From positions 1 to 64,000 of the forward strand of contig NZ_JAUNUG010000011.1 of the NCBI RefSeq assembly GCF_030538285.1: a DNA stretch of 64,000 nt, read 5' to 3'. Both the position numbers and the translations under genes were made by a program. Below the pieces are notes generated by a model. That model did no database searches. It was not told the DNA's origin and worked only from the letters and a program-made list of their open reading frames with translations. The DNA comes from Corynebacterium sp. GTDB lineage: Bacteria > Actinomycetota > Actinomycetes > Mycobacteriales > Mycobacteriaceae. Positions 25,560 to 34,174 of the stretch are shown here, piece after piece (position 1 is the stretch's first letter; each line of letters starts with the position of its first letter).

Positions 25560-26171
25560 ATGATTATCGCCATCGAGGGAATCGACGGCGCCGGCAAGAA
25601 CACCCTGGTCACGGCGATCAGGGAGCGCCTTGAATCCGATGTGCTGGCCTTCCCGCGCTATGACACTTCCGCCCCGGCGCAACTCGTCCAGGAAGCGCTG
25701 CACGGCCGCATGGGGGACCTGACCGACTCGGCCTACGCCATGGCCACGCTTTTCGCGCTGGATCGGCATGGCGCGCGGGAGCAGCTGGAGCCCTATATCG
25801 ATTCCGAACACGTCATTTTGCTGGACCGTTACGTCGCCTCCAATGCCGCCTACTCCGCCGCCCGTCTGCAGGACGACGCCGTCGCCGACTGGGTCTATGA
25901 CCTGGAGTTCGGGCGTCTGGGCCTCCCCTTGCCCGACCTGCAGGTGTTGCTGGCGACGGAGCCGGACACGGCGTCGCAAAGAGCGGCCTCGCGGGAGAAG
26001 CTCGACGCCTCCCGGGAACGCGACCGCTACGAGCGTGACGCTCACCTGCAGCAGCGCACCTACGATGCCTACCTTAGGCTGGCTGAGCAGGGCTGGGCGG
26101 GTCGCTGGCTGGTGACTACTGATCCGGACGTACTATTGCAAGAGATCTCACACAAACTGCAAGGACTGTGA
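25560..26171 (+). CDS. tmk: Thymidylate kinase
   Basis: A 203-residue dTMP kinase. The P-loop is EGIDGAGKNT (residues about 6-15), the DR(Y/H) motif is LLDRYVASNAAYSAAR, and a lid region follows EPDTASQRAASREK. The order tmk-mtrA-mtrB-lpqB is conserved in mycolata. Starts immediately after the preceding stop codon. Confidence 0.92.
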   Translation: MIIAIEGIDGAGKNTLVTAIRERLESDVLAFPRYDTSAPAQLVQEALHGRMGDLTDSAYAMATLFALDRHGAREQLEPYIDSEHVILLDRYVASNAAYSAARLQDDAVADWVYDLEFGRLGLPLPDLQVLLATEPDTASQRAASREKLDASRERDRYERDAHLQQRTYDAYLRLAEQGWAGRWLVTTDPDVLLQEISHKLQGL

Positions 26172-26177
26172 TTTTCC

Positions 26178-26858
26178 ATGGCGCCCAAGATTCTGGTTGT
26201 GGACGACGACCCGTCGATCTCCGACATGCTCACCCTGGTCCTGGAGACCGAGGGCTTCGAACCGATCGCGGTCATGGACGGCAACGAGGCCGTGCCCGCT
26301 TTCCGTGAGCACCAGCCGGACCTCATTCTCCTCGACCTCATGCTCCCCGGCATGAATGGCGTGGACATCTGCCGCGCCATCCGCCAGGAATCCAGCGTGC
26401 CGATCGTCATGCTCACCGCCAAGACCGACACCGTGGACGTGGTCCTCGGGCTGGAGACCGGCGCCGATGATTACATGACCAAGCCCTTCAAGCCGAAGGA
26501 GCTCATTGCCCGCATCCGGGCACGCCTGCGCCGCACCGACTCGGAGCCGACGGAGATCCTGGAGGTCGGCGACCTGACTATCGACGTCCCGGAGCACACC
26601 GTCAAGCGCGGCAACGAGGAGATCTCGCTCACCCCGCTGGAATTCGACCTGCTGCTGGAGATGGCCCGCAAGCCGCGCCAGGTGCACACCCGCGAGGAAC
26701 TGCTGGAGAATGTGTGGGGTTACCGCCACGCCTCCGACACCCGACTGGTCAATGTCCATGTGCAGCGCCTGCGGGCGAAAATCGAGAAGGACCCGGAGAA
26801 CCCGCAGATCGTGCTCACCGTGCGTGGCGTGGGTTACAAGACCGGTCTGGCTGAATAG
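26178..26858 (+). CDS. mtrA: Response regulator MtrA
   Basis: A 226-residue OmpR/PhoB-type regulator controlling cell-wall and osmotic functions in mycolata. The phospho-acceptor is Asp53 (LILLDLMLPG), with acidic pocket VVDDDP and the conserved Lys in DYMTKPF. The C-terminal winged helix includes RVGGVGYKTG-like RGVGYKTGLAE. It directly precedes mtrB and lies in the same reading frame, separated by its TAG stop. Confidence 0.95.
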   Translation: MAPKILVVDDDPSISDMLTLVLETEGFEPIAVMDGNEAVPAFREHQPDLILLDLMLPGMNGVDICRAIRQESSVPIVMLTAKTDTVDVVLGLETGADDYMTKPFKPKELIARIRARLRRTDSEPTEILEVGDLTIDVPEHTVKRGNEEISLTPLEFDLLLEMARKPRQVHTREELLENVWGYRHASDTRLVNVHVQRLRAKIEKDPENPQIVLTVRGVGYKTGLAE

Positions 26859-26870
26859 GGGAGTCCGCCC

Positions 26871-28430
26871 ATCCTCAAACAGATCCCCGCCTACTTCAAC
26901 CGCGCCTTTGAACGTGTCAGCGAAACGTGGCGGACCTCGCTCCAGGTGCGGGTCATCGGTCTGATTTTCATTGCTTCGGTAGTGGTCATGACGATCTTGG
27001 GGATGGCCCTCATCTCGGTAGTCACCTCGCGCTTGGTGGACACAAAGCTGGATATCGCCGATTCGGAGATCGATCGCGCGCGGGTGGCCGTCGAGCAGCA
27101 GATCGACGCGACGTCGGCGACCTCTACGGTGCAGGTGCGGCTCAATTCTGCCCGCGCCGCGCTGACGCAGCGCAGTGCGGCCTCGGGGACAGCCGCGGTG
27201 TATGAGCCGGTGCTGGTCGTCGCGCAGCAGGACGGCTCCACCGTCACCTCCCCGGAGGGGTACCGCATCCCGGAGAAGCTGCGCCACTTCGTCTCCGAGG
27301 ATCAGGTGTCTTTCCAGTTCACCTCCGCCGAACGATCAGATGGTTCGGCGTATAACGCGCTGGTCATCGGCACACCGACGGATACCGATGTGACGGATCT
27401 GCAGGTGTATCTGGTGTTGTCCATGGAGTCGGATGAGCAGACCCTGGCGCTGCTGCGCGGTCTGCTCTCGGCGGCGGGCGTGGTGGTGGTTGTGCTGCTG
27501 GTCGGTATCGCCTGGTTGGCCACGCAACAGGTGACCGCGCCGGTACGTTCGGCGTCGCGGATTGCGCAGCGCCTGGCAGCGGGGCATCTGCGGGAGCGGA
27601 TGGTGGTTGACGGTGAGGATGAGATGGCGCGGCTGGCGGTCTCGTTCAACGACATGGCCGAGAAACTGTCCAAGCAGATCCACCAGCTGGAGGAGTACGG
27701 CAACCTGCAACGCCAGTTCACTTCCGATGTCTCGCATGAGCTGCGCACCCCGTTGACCACCGTGCGCATGGCGGCGGACATGATCGCCTCTGATCCGGAG
27801 AGTCTGGAACCACACACGCGGCGCGCCTCCGAGCTGATGATCCGCGAGTTGGATCGTTTCGAGGAGTTGCTCGCGGATCTGCTGGAGATTTCACGCCACG
27901 ACGCCGGCGTCGCCGACCTCTCCGAGGCGCGTATCGACGCCCGCTCGTGCATCACCTCCGCCTGGGAGCAGACCCGCCACCTCGCGCAGAAACTCGAGGT
28001 CGACGTCGTTTTCCATACCCCGGATGAGCCGGTCATGTTCACCGGCGATTCCCGCCGTATCGAGCGCGTGCTGCGTAACCTCATCGCCAACGCCATCGAC
28101 CATTCGGAAGGCAACCCCGTCGAGGTGGCGCTGGCCGCCAACGATGAAACCGTGGCGATCACGGTCACCGACCACGGGGTGGGCCTCAAGCCCGGTCAGG
28201 AGGAGCTCGTGTTCAACCGTTTCTGGCGTGCTGATGCTTCTCGACGCCGCCACTCCGGCGGCACCGGCCTCGGGCTGGCGATCGCCCGCGAGGACGTTGT
28301 CCTCCACGGTGGTCAGCTTGATGCCGCCGGCACCAGCGGGGTGGGCTCGCAGTTCAGGGTGGTCCTGCCGCGTCAACCGCAGCATTCGATTGCCAACAGC
28401 CCCCTGGCTCTGGAGGCTCCGATTACATGA
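26871..28430 (+). CDS. mtrB: Sensor histidine kinase MtrB (unusual start)
   Basis: A membrane histidine kinase, partner of MtrA. It has an N-terminal helix (IGLIFIASVVVMTILGMAL), an extracytoplasmic loop, a second helix (GVVVVVLLVGIAWLA), HAMP, the H-box DVSHELRTPLTTVRM and the ATPase motifs NLIANAIDH, DHGVGL and GGTGLGLAI. The first standard start in frame is GTG 26946, but the conserved cytoplasmic segment just before the first helix (W-R-T-S-L-Q) lies upstream of it. The only good ribosome site, AGGGGAG at 26857-26863, points to ATC 26871. No ATG, GTG or TTG exists in frame between the mtrA stop and 26946. The GTG is the conservative alternative. Confidence 0.88.
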   Translation: MLKQIPAYFNRAFERVSETWRTSLQVRVIGLIFIASVVVMTILGMALISVVTSRLVDTKLDIADSEIDRARVAVEQQIDATSATSTVQVRLNSARAALTQRSAASGTAAVYEPVLVVAQQDGSTVTSPEGYRIPEKLRHFVSEDQVSFQFTSAERSDGSAYNALVIGTPTDTDVTDLQVYLVLSMESDEQTLALLRGLLSAAGVVVVVLLVGIAWLATQQVTAPVRSASRIAQRLAAGHLRERMVVDGEDEMARLAVSFNDMAEKLSKQIHQLEEYGNLQRQFTSDVSHELRTPLTTVRMAADMIASDPESLEPHTRRASELMIRELDRFEELLADLLEISRHDAGVADLSEARIDARSCITSAWEQTRHLAQKLEVDVVFHTPDEPVMFTGDSRRIERVLRNLIANAIDHSEGNPVEVALAANDETVAITVTDHGVGLKPGQEELVFNRFWRADASRRRHSGGTGLGLAIAREDVVLHGGQLDAAGTSGVGSQFRVVLPRQPQHSIANSPLALEAPIT

Positions 28431-30127
28431 GATATCCCCGTACACTGACCGCCCTGGTGGTGTCCTGCGCGCTGTTGAGCGGGTGCACCACCCTGCCGAA
28501 TAACACTGAGCCGCAGGCCCTGCGTTCCTTTGAGCCGCAGGTGGAGGAGGACTCGGATCTGGGCCCGCAGCCCGGCCGCGAGGCTGACCTGCTGTTGCGT
28601 GATTTTTACACCGCCAACGCGCACCCGGTGCAGGATTTCCAGGCCGCCCGCGCTTATCTGACCGCGGAGACTGCCGAGCAGTGGGACCCGAATGATTCGG
28701 TGCTGGTGGTCAACCGGATTGACCTGGTCACCGCGGCTGGGTCGACGGCGGAGCGACGTTCCTTCAATGTGCGCGGCGCTGTGGTTGGCAATATTGCCCC
28801 TGGCGGGGCGTATGAGCCGGAGAATGGTGTCTACGAGGCCACGATCGAGATGGTGCGGACCGCAGGGGAGTGGCGCATTGAGTCCCTGCCCTCCGGCGTG
28901 GTCCTGGAGCGCACGGAGCTGCGTAATCAGTTCCAGCCACAGCGTTTATTCTTCTTTGATCCGCAAGGCCGAGTCCTGGTTTCTGACCGCCGCTGGATCT
29001 ACTCGGGGCACCAGTCACTTGATTCGGCGCTGATCACCCTGCTGCTGGAGGGGCCTTCTCCGGCGTTGCAGCCGGGTGTGCGGCAGATCGTGCCCGCGGG
29101 GGCGAACTTCGCCGGCATCGTCGACGGGGCCTATCACTTCACCGGTTTCGAGGACGTCGACGCCGAGGATCGCCTGCTCTTCGCCGCGCAGCTGGTGTGG
29201 ACCCTGGCGGTGGCGAACGTGCCGGAGCCCTACACCGTGGTCGTCGACGGGGAGCCCCTCGCGCCGGGATATGAGACCCTCAACACCGATGACTTCGCCG
29301 AGTACAACCCGCGCGTCAACGCCTCCGCACCGGTGCCGTTGTTCGCACTCAGTGACGGCCGGGTCAGCCGTGTCTCCTCCAACCAGGTGACCCCCGTGGA
29401 GGGTGAGCTGGGGCAGTACAACGATGTCGAGTCCGTGGACGTGTCCGATCAGGGCAATGTTGCAGTGGTGCGCCGCCAGGGGGATGAGTCGGTCCTGTTC
29501 ACCGGTCCGCTGGAGGGCGGTCTCAGCGAGGCGTTGCGGGCCGAGACCATCTCGCGGCCGACTTTCGAGTTCGACCCGGGCAACCTGTGGGTGGTGGTCG
29601 ATGGTGACCGGATTGCCCGCGTCGTCCGTTCCGGGCCGACCGGGGAGTTCACTGCGTCAGACGTCAACTCCGAGGCCCTGGCGACGATCCCGGGTGAGAT
29701 TTCCGTCATCCGCCTTTCCCAGTCCGGGGTGCGGGTGGCCATGATCATCGACGGCCGCGTCCACGTCGGAGTCGTCGAACGCCCCGGCCCGGCACAGCGG
29801 CGCATCGTCAACGTGCGGGAGCTCGCCCCGCAGCTGGGCGGTACGGCGTTGTCACTGGACTGGCAGCCGGACGGGTCGTTGCTGGTGGGCACGTCCACGC
29901 CGGAGACACCGGTGTGGCGGGTGGAGCAGGATGGTTCCGCGGCGACGTCGCTGCCTTCCGGCAACATCACCGCGCCCGTCGTGGCTGTGGCGGCGACCCC
30001 GGCGATGCTGTATCTCACCGATGCGCAGGCCACCCTCCAGTTGCCGACCTCCGGCGGTGACAATGTCTTCTGGCGTGAGGTCTCCGGTCTGCAGGGCATG
30101 CGCGCCGCCCCGGTGGCCGCGAACTGA
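28427..30127 (+). CDS. lpqB: Lipoprotein LpqB
   Basis: A 566-residue lipoprotein partner of MtrB. Signal peptide with lipobox LLSGC (Cys20), an N-terminal LpqB domain followed by a GerMN-like domain (residues about 190-290), and a C-terminal beta-propeller-like region (VEGELGQYNDVESVDVSDQGNVAVV onward). It interacts with the extracellular part of MtrB in mycobacteria. ATGA overlap with mtrB. Confidence 0.92.
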   Translation: MRYPRTLTALVVSCALLSGCTTLPNNTEPQALRSFEPQVEEDSDLGPQPGREADLLLRDFYTANAHPVQDFQAARAYLTAETAEQWDPNDSVLVVNRIDLVTAAGSTAERRSFNVRGAVVGNIAPGGAYEPENGVYEATIEMVRTAGEWRIESLPSGVVLERTELRNQFQPQRLFFFDPQGRVLVSDRRWIYSGHQSLDSALITLLLEGPSPALQPGVRQIVPAGANFAGIVDGAYHFTGFEDVDAEDRLLFAAQLVWTLAVANVPEPYTVVVDGEPLAPGYETLNTDDFAEYNPRVNASAPVPLFALSDGRVSRVSSNQVTPVEGELGQYNDVESVDVSDQGNVAVVRRQGDESVLFTGPLEGGLSEALRAETISRPTFEFDPGNLWVVVDGDRIARVVRSGPTGEFTASDVNSEALATIPGEISVIRLSQSGVRVAMIIDGRVHVGVVERPGPAQRRIVNVRELAPQLGGTALSLDWQPDGSLLVGTSTPETPVWRVEQDGSAATSLPSGNITAPVVAVAATPAMLYLTDAQATLQLPTSGGDNVFWREVSGLQGMRAAPVAAN

Positions 30128-30128
30128 C

Positions 30129-30731
30129 ATGGAGTTGTTCCTCCCGCGTCGCTGCGCCGGTTGCGGTGAGCCGGGGGAGCTGTTGTGCCCGCGGTGCCGC
30201 CAGGTGCTGGCCAGCCCACCGCAGCGCATTCACACCCGTGTCGATCCGCACGTGCCCGTGTGGTCTTTCGGCTCCTACGCCGACACACATCGCCGGGTGG
30301 TGTTGGCGATGAAGGAGCGCAACAATCTGGCGGTACGGCGGCACGTGGGTGCGGTGCTCGCCGCCGGTGTGCGTTTTCTCGCCGCCCGCGGAGAGCTTAT
30401 CGACGCCCCCGTCCTCGTCCCCGCCCCCACCCGCCCGCGCAACGCCCGTGTGCGTGGCGGCGACCCCGTTACGGACGTGTGCCGCGCCAGCGGCCTGGCC
30501 GTCAGCCAGGCACTGCGCCATCGTGGGAGCGTGGGGGACCAGGTGGGTCTGGGCGTCGAGAAGCGGCGGGAAAATCTGTCCGGAGCTGTGGAATTAAGGG
30601 GGATTCCGCGGGGGTCCGTGCTGCTTGTCGACGATGTCGCCACCACCGGATCAACGCTCGCGGCCAGCTCAGAGGTACTTTTTGCGGCTGGGGTGACGGT
30701 GGTCGGTGCCATTGTGATCTGTCACGCATGA
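30129..30731 (+). CDS. ComF family phosphoribosyltransferase
   Basis: 200 residues, with an N-terminal four-cysteine zinc motif (CAGCGEPGELLCPRC) and a C-terminal PRPP-binding loop VLLVDDVATTGSTL. In competent bacteria ComF proteins take part in DNA uptake; the role in Corynebacterium is unknown. It begins 1 nt after the lpqB stop. A decamer copy at 30396 is read as E-L-I-D-A. Confidence 0.85.
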   Translation: MELFLPRRCAGCGEPGELLCPRCRQVLASPPQRIHTRVDPHVPVWSFGSYADTHRRVVLAMKERNNLAVRRHVGAVLAAGVRFLAARGELIDAPVLVPAPTRPRNARVRGGDPVTDVCRASGLAVSQALRHRGSVGDQVGLGVEKRRENLSGAVELRGIPRGSVLLVDDVATTGSTLAASSEVLFAAGVTVVGAIVICHA

Positions 30732-30821
30732 AACAGCGGGGGTGATGGCCGCCCGGTTATGACCAGATGTACGATGGGGAGTGACTTGAAGTAGTCCCAC
30801 CAATAGTTAGGGAGGAAGCAG

Positions 30822-31487
30822 ATGACATCACCTGCTGAGAACACCGATGTCCTGAGCCCCGAGGCACAGGTCACCATCACGGGCCGCAACGTTGAGGTGC
30901 CGGAGCATTTCGCCGAGCGCGTCAACTCCAAGCTCGCCAAGATCGAGCGCCTGGACCCGACCCTGACCTTCTTCCATGTGGAACTCCAGCACGAGCCGAA
31001 CCCGCGCCGTGAGTCGGAGTCCGACCGCATCCAGATCACCGCCACCGGTAAGGGCCATCTGGCCCGCGCCGAGGCGAAGGAGGACAGCTTCTACGCCGCA
31101 CTGGAGACCGCTCTGGCGAAGATGGAGCGTTCCCTGCGCAAGGTCAAGGCACGTCGTTCCATCTCGCGCTCCGGCCACCGTGCACCGACCTCGACCGGCG
31201 TCACCGCCGCCAACCTGGCGGCTGAGGCAGCGAAGGCTCGCGAGGAGGCGGAGTACGACGTTGATCCGTACGCCGACTCCGTCAAGGACGTCGTCCCCGG
31301 CCAGGTCGTGCGCACCAAGGAGCACACCGCCACCCCGATGAGCGTCGATGACGCCCTGTCGGAGATGGAGCTCGTGGGCCATGACTTCTACCTCTTCATC
31401 AATGAGGAGAATGGCCGCCCATCCGTGGTCTACCGCCGTCACGCCTTCGACTACGGCCTGATCTCCCTGGCGGACGAGGAGAACTAA
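30822..31487 (+). CDS. hpf: Long-form ribosome hibernation promoting factor
   Basis: 221 residues: an N-terminal S30AE domain (VTITGRNVEVPEHFAERVNSKLAKIERLD) and a C-terminal dimerisation domain (KEHTATPMSVDDALSEMELVGHDFYLFINEENGRPSVVYRRH), the long form that makes 100S ribosome dimers. GGGAGGAA precedes the ATG. TACGAT near 30770 is a candidate -10 box. Adjacent to secA1 as in other mycolata. Confidence 0.92.
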   Translation: MTSPAENTDVLSPEAQVTITGRNVEVPEHFAERVNSKLAKIERLDPTLTFFHVELQHEPNPRRESESDRIQITATGKGHLARAEAKEDSFYAALETALAKMERSLRKVKARRSISRSGHRAPTSTGVTAANLAAEAAKAREEAEYDVDPYADSVKDVVPGQVVRTKEHTATPMSVDDALSEMELVGHDFYLFINEENGRPSVVYRRHAFDYGLISLADEEN

Positions 31488-31507
31488 CCCTCCCTGCCTG
31501 ATCATTC

Positions 31508-31542
31508 GATGCCGCTGCACCCATCCCGGGGGCAGCGGCATC
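31508..31542 (+). terminator. 11-bp hairpin between hpf and secA1
   Basis: GATGCCGCTGC (31508-31518) pairs perfectly with GCAGCGGCATC (31532-31542). There is no strong U-tract afterwards. It ends 12 bp before the secA1 -10 box, so it may isolate secA1 from hpf transcription. Confidence 0.6.
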
Positions 31543-31554
31543 GGCGTTGTTGCG

Positions 31555-31560
31555 TACAAT
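31555..31560 (+). promoter_or_regulatory. -10 box of secA1
   Basis: TACAAT, close to consensus, 46 nt before the secA1 GTG; no clear -35 box. It makes secA1 independently transcribed with a short leader holding GAAGGA. Confidence 0.5.
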
Positions 31561-31606
31561 GGCGCGGAAGAACAAAAACCCACCTGACCCTGAAGGACGA
31601 CTGCAC

Positions 31607-34138
31607 GTGTTCGGACTGTCCAAGCTGCTTCGCGCCGGTGAAGGGCGCACCGTCAAGCGTCTCGACAAGATGGCTGAGCAGGTGCTCGCCCTCGACGACG
31701 AGTACACCGCGCTCAGCGACGAGGAACTCAAGGGGAAGACTGAGGAGTTCCGCACCCGTCTCGCCGACGGTGAGAGCCTTGACGACATCTTCCTCGAGGC
31801 CTTCGCCACTGCCCGTGAGGCCGCGTGGCGCGTTCTCGGCCAGAAGCCGTACCACGTGCAGGTGATGGGCGGTGCCGCCCTCCACTTCGGCAACGTCGCC
31901 GAGATGAAAACCGGTGAAGGTAAGACCCTGACCTCCGTGCTGCCCGCCTACCTCAACGGTCTGGAGGGCAAGGGCGTGCACATCGTCACGGTCAACGATT
32001 ACCTGGCCAAGCGTGACGCCGAGATGATGGGTCGTGTCCACCGCTACCTCGGCCTCGAAGTCGGTGTCATCCTCTCTGAGATGCAGCCTGACCAGCGTCG
32101 GAAGGCCTACGCCGCCGATATCACCTACGGCACGAACAACGAGCTCGGTTTCGACTACCTGCGTGACAACATGGCCCGCTCCCTGGCGGATCTGGTCCAG
32201 CGCGGACACCACTACGCCATCGTCGATGAGGTCGACTCGATTCTTATCGACGAAGCACGTACCCCCCTCATCATCTCCGGCCCGGTGGACGGTTCCTCCC
32301 AGTTCTACAACGTCTTCGCACAGCTGGCCCCGCGTATGCGTGAGGGGATCCACTACGAGGTCGATCACCGCAAGCGCACCGTCGGCGTGCTCGAGGACGG
32401 CGTCGGTTATGTGGAGGACCAGCTGGGCATCGACAATCTCTATGCCCCGGAGCACTCCACCCTGGTCAGCTACCTCAACAACGCCATCAAGGCGAAGGAG
32501 CTGTTCACCCGCGACAAGGATTACATCGTCCGCAATGGCGAGGTCATGATCGTCGATGCCTTCACCGGACGCGTCCTGGGTGGGCGCCGCTACAACGAGG
32601 GTATGCACCAGGCCATCGAGGCCAAGGAGCAGGTGGAGATCAAAAACGAGAACCAGACGCTGGCGACCGTCACCTTGCAGAACTACTTCCGCCTCTACGA
32701 CAAGCTGGCCGGCATGACCGGTACCGCCGAGACCGAGGCCGCCGAGCTGCACCAGATCTACAAGCTCGACGTCGTCCCGATCCCGACGAACCGCCCCAAC
32801 GTCCGCGAGGACCTCACCGACCGCGTCTATAAGACGCAGGAGGCTAAGTTCGCCGCCGTCGCCGATGACATCGCCGAGCGCGTGGCCAACGGTCAGCCCA
32901 TCCTGGTCGGTACCACCTCTGTCGAGCGTTCCGAGTACCTCTCCGAGCTTCTGCAGCGCCGCGGCATCGCGCACAAGGTGCTCAACGCCAAGCATCACGA
33001 GCAGGAGGGCCAGATCATCGCCCAGGCCGGTCTGCCCAGCGCTGTGACCGTCTCCACCAACATGGCCGGCCGTGGTACCGATATCGTGCTCGGTGGTAAC
33101 CCCGAGGTCATCCTCGATATCAAGCTGCGTGAGCGAGGACTCGACCCCTTCGAGGATGAGGAGGCCTACCAGGCAGCCTGGGACGAGGAGCTACCGCGGG
33201 CCCGCGAGCGCGCCCGGGAACTCGGCGACAAGGTCCGGGAGGCCGGTGGACTCTACGTCCTGGGCACCGAGCGCCATGAGTCCCGCCGCATCGACAACCA
33301 GCTGCGTGGCCGGTCCGCCCGTCAGGGCGACCCGGGTACCACCCGCTTCTACCTCTCTATGCGCGATGACCTCATGGTCCGCTTCGTCGGCCAGACCATG
33401 GAGAACATGATGAACCGCCTTAACGTCCCGGACGATGTCCCGATCGAGGCGAAGATGGTCACCAACTCCATCAAGGGCGCCCAGGCGCAGGTGGAGAACC
33501 AGAACTTCGAGATGCGCAAGAACGTCCTCAAGTACGACGAGGTGCTCAACGAGCAGCGCAAGGTCATCTACGCCGAGCGCCGCGAGATCCTCGAGTCCAA
33601 GGACATCCAGCAGTACATCCGCAACATGATCGACGAAACCGTCACCGCCTACGTCAACGGCGCCACCGCCGTCGGCTACGTCGAGGACTGGGACCTGGAT
33701 CAGCTGTGGAACGCCCTCGAGACCCTCTACGGCCCGACGTTCAGCTGGCAGCAGCTTCTCGACGATAACGGCGGCGAACTCTCCGCCGAGCAGCTGCGCG
33801 ACGCACTGGTTGCCGATGCCAACGCCCAGTACGACGAGCTGGAGACCAACGTCTCCGCCATCGGCGGCGAGGCCCAGATGCGCAACATCGAGCGCATGGT
33901 CATCCTCCCGGTCATTGACACCAAGTGGCGCGAGCACCTCTACGAGATGGACTACCTCAAGGAGGGCATCGGCCTGCGCGCCATGGCGCAGCGCGACCCG
34001 CTGGTCGAGTACCAGAAGGAGGGCGGCGACATGTTCAACGGCATGAAGGAAGGCATCAAGGAAGACACGGTGCGCAACCTGTTCATGCTGCGCAAGCAGT
34101 TCGCCCCGCAGGAGACCCCGGAAACCACCGAGGTGTAG
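31607..34138 (+). CDS. secA: Preprotein translocase ATPase SecA1
   Basis: 843-residue motor of the Sec pathway. Walker A MKTGEGKT, the DEAD-like [16 protein letters not shown], helicase motif [14 protein letters not shown], and the [20 protein letters not shown] region are visible. It ends [10 protein letters not shown] without the zinc-binding C-terminal tail of E. coli SecA, typical of SecA1. GTG 31607 ([12 protein letters not shown]) is preferred, with GAAGGA 9 nt upstream; an ATG at 31559 would add 16 residues but overlaps the -10 box. A decamer copy at 32243 lies in the I-L-I-D-E-A motif. Confidence 0.95.
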   Translation: MFGLSKLLRAGEGRTVKRLDKMAEQVLALDDEYTALSDEELKGKTEEFRTRLADGESLDDIFLEAFATAREAAWRVLGQKPYHVQVMGGAALHFGNVAEMKTGEGKTLTSVLPAYLNGLEGKGVHIVTVNDYLAKRDAEMMGRVHRYLGLEVGVILSEMQPDQRRKAYAADITYGTNNELGFDYLRDNMARSLADLVQRGHHYAIVDEVDSILIDEARTPLIISGPVDGSSQFYNVFAQLAPRMREGIHYEVDHRKRTVGVLEDGVGYVEDQLGIDNLYAPEHSTLVSYLNNAIKAKELFTRDKDYIVRNGEVMIVDAFTGRVLGGRRYNEGMHQAIEAKEQVEIKNENQTLATVTLQNYFRLYDKLAGMTGTAETEAAELHQIYKLDVVPIPTNRPNVREDLTDRVYKTQEAKFAAVADDIAERVANGQPILVGTTSVERSEYLSELLQRRGIAHKVLNAKHHEQEGQIIAQAGLPSAVTVSTNMAGRGTDIVLGGNPEVILDIKLRERGLDPFEDEEAYQAAWDEELPRARERARELGDKVREAGGLYVLGTERHESRRIDNQLRGRSARQGDPGTTRFYLSMRDDLMVRFVGQTMENMMNRLNVPDDVPIEAKMVTNSIKGAQAQVENQNFEMRKNVLKYDEVLNEQRKVIYAERREILESKDIQQYIRNMIDETVTAYVNGATAVGYVEDWDLDQLWNALETLYGPTFSWQQLLDDNGGELSAEQLRDALVADANAQYDELETNVSAIGGEAQMRNIERMVILPVIDTKWREHLYEMDYLKEGIGLRAMAQRDPLVEYQKEGGDMFNGMKEGIKEDTVRNLFMLRKQFAPQETPETTEV

Positions 34139-34158
34139 CTGCAAGGCTGCTACACCTC
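34130..34158. terminator. Hairpin at the end of secA1
   Basis: GAGGTGTAGC (34130-34139) pairs perfectly with GCTACACCTC (34149-34158) around a 9-nt loop; the stem includes the secA1 stop codon. It separates secA1 from the convergent hyuB, i.e. core genome from the accessory block. There is no U-tract. Confidence 0.55.
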
Positions 34159-34174
34159 GGGCCTTCGGGTGTTC

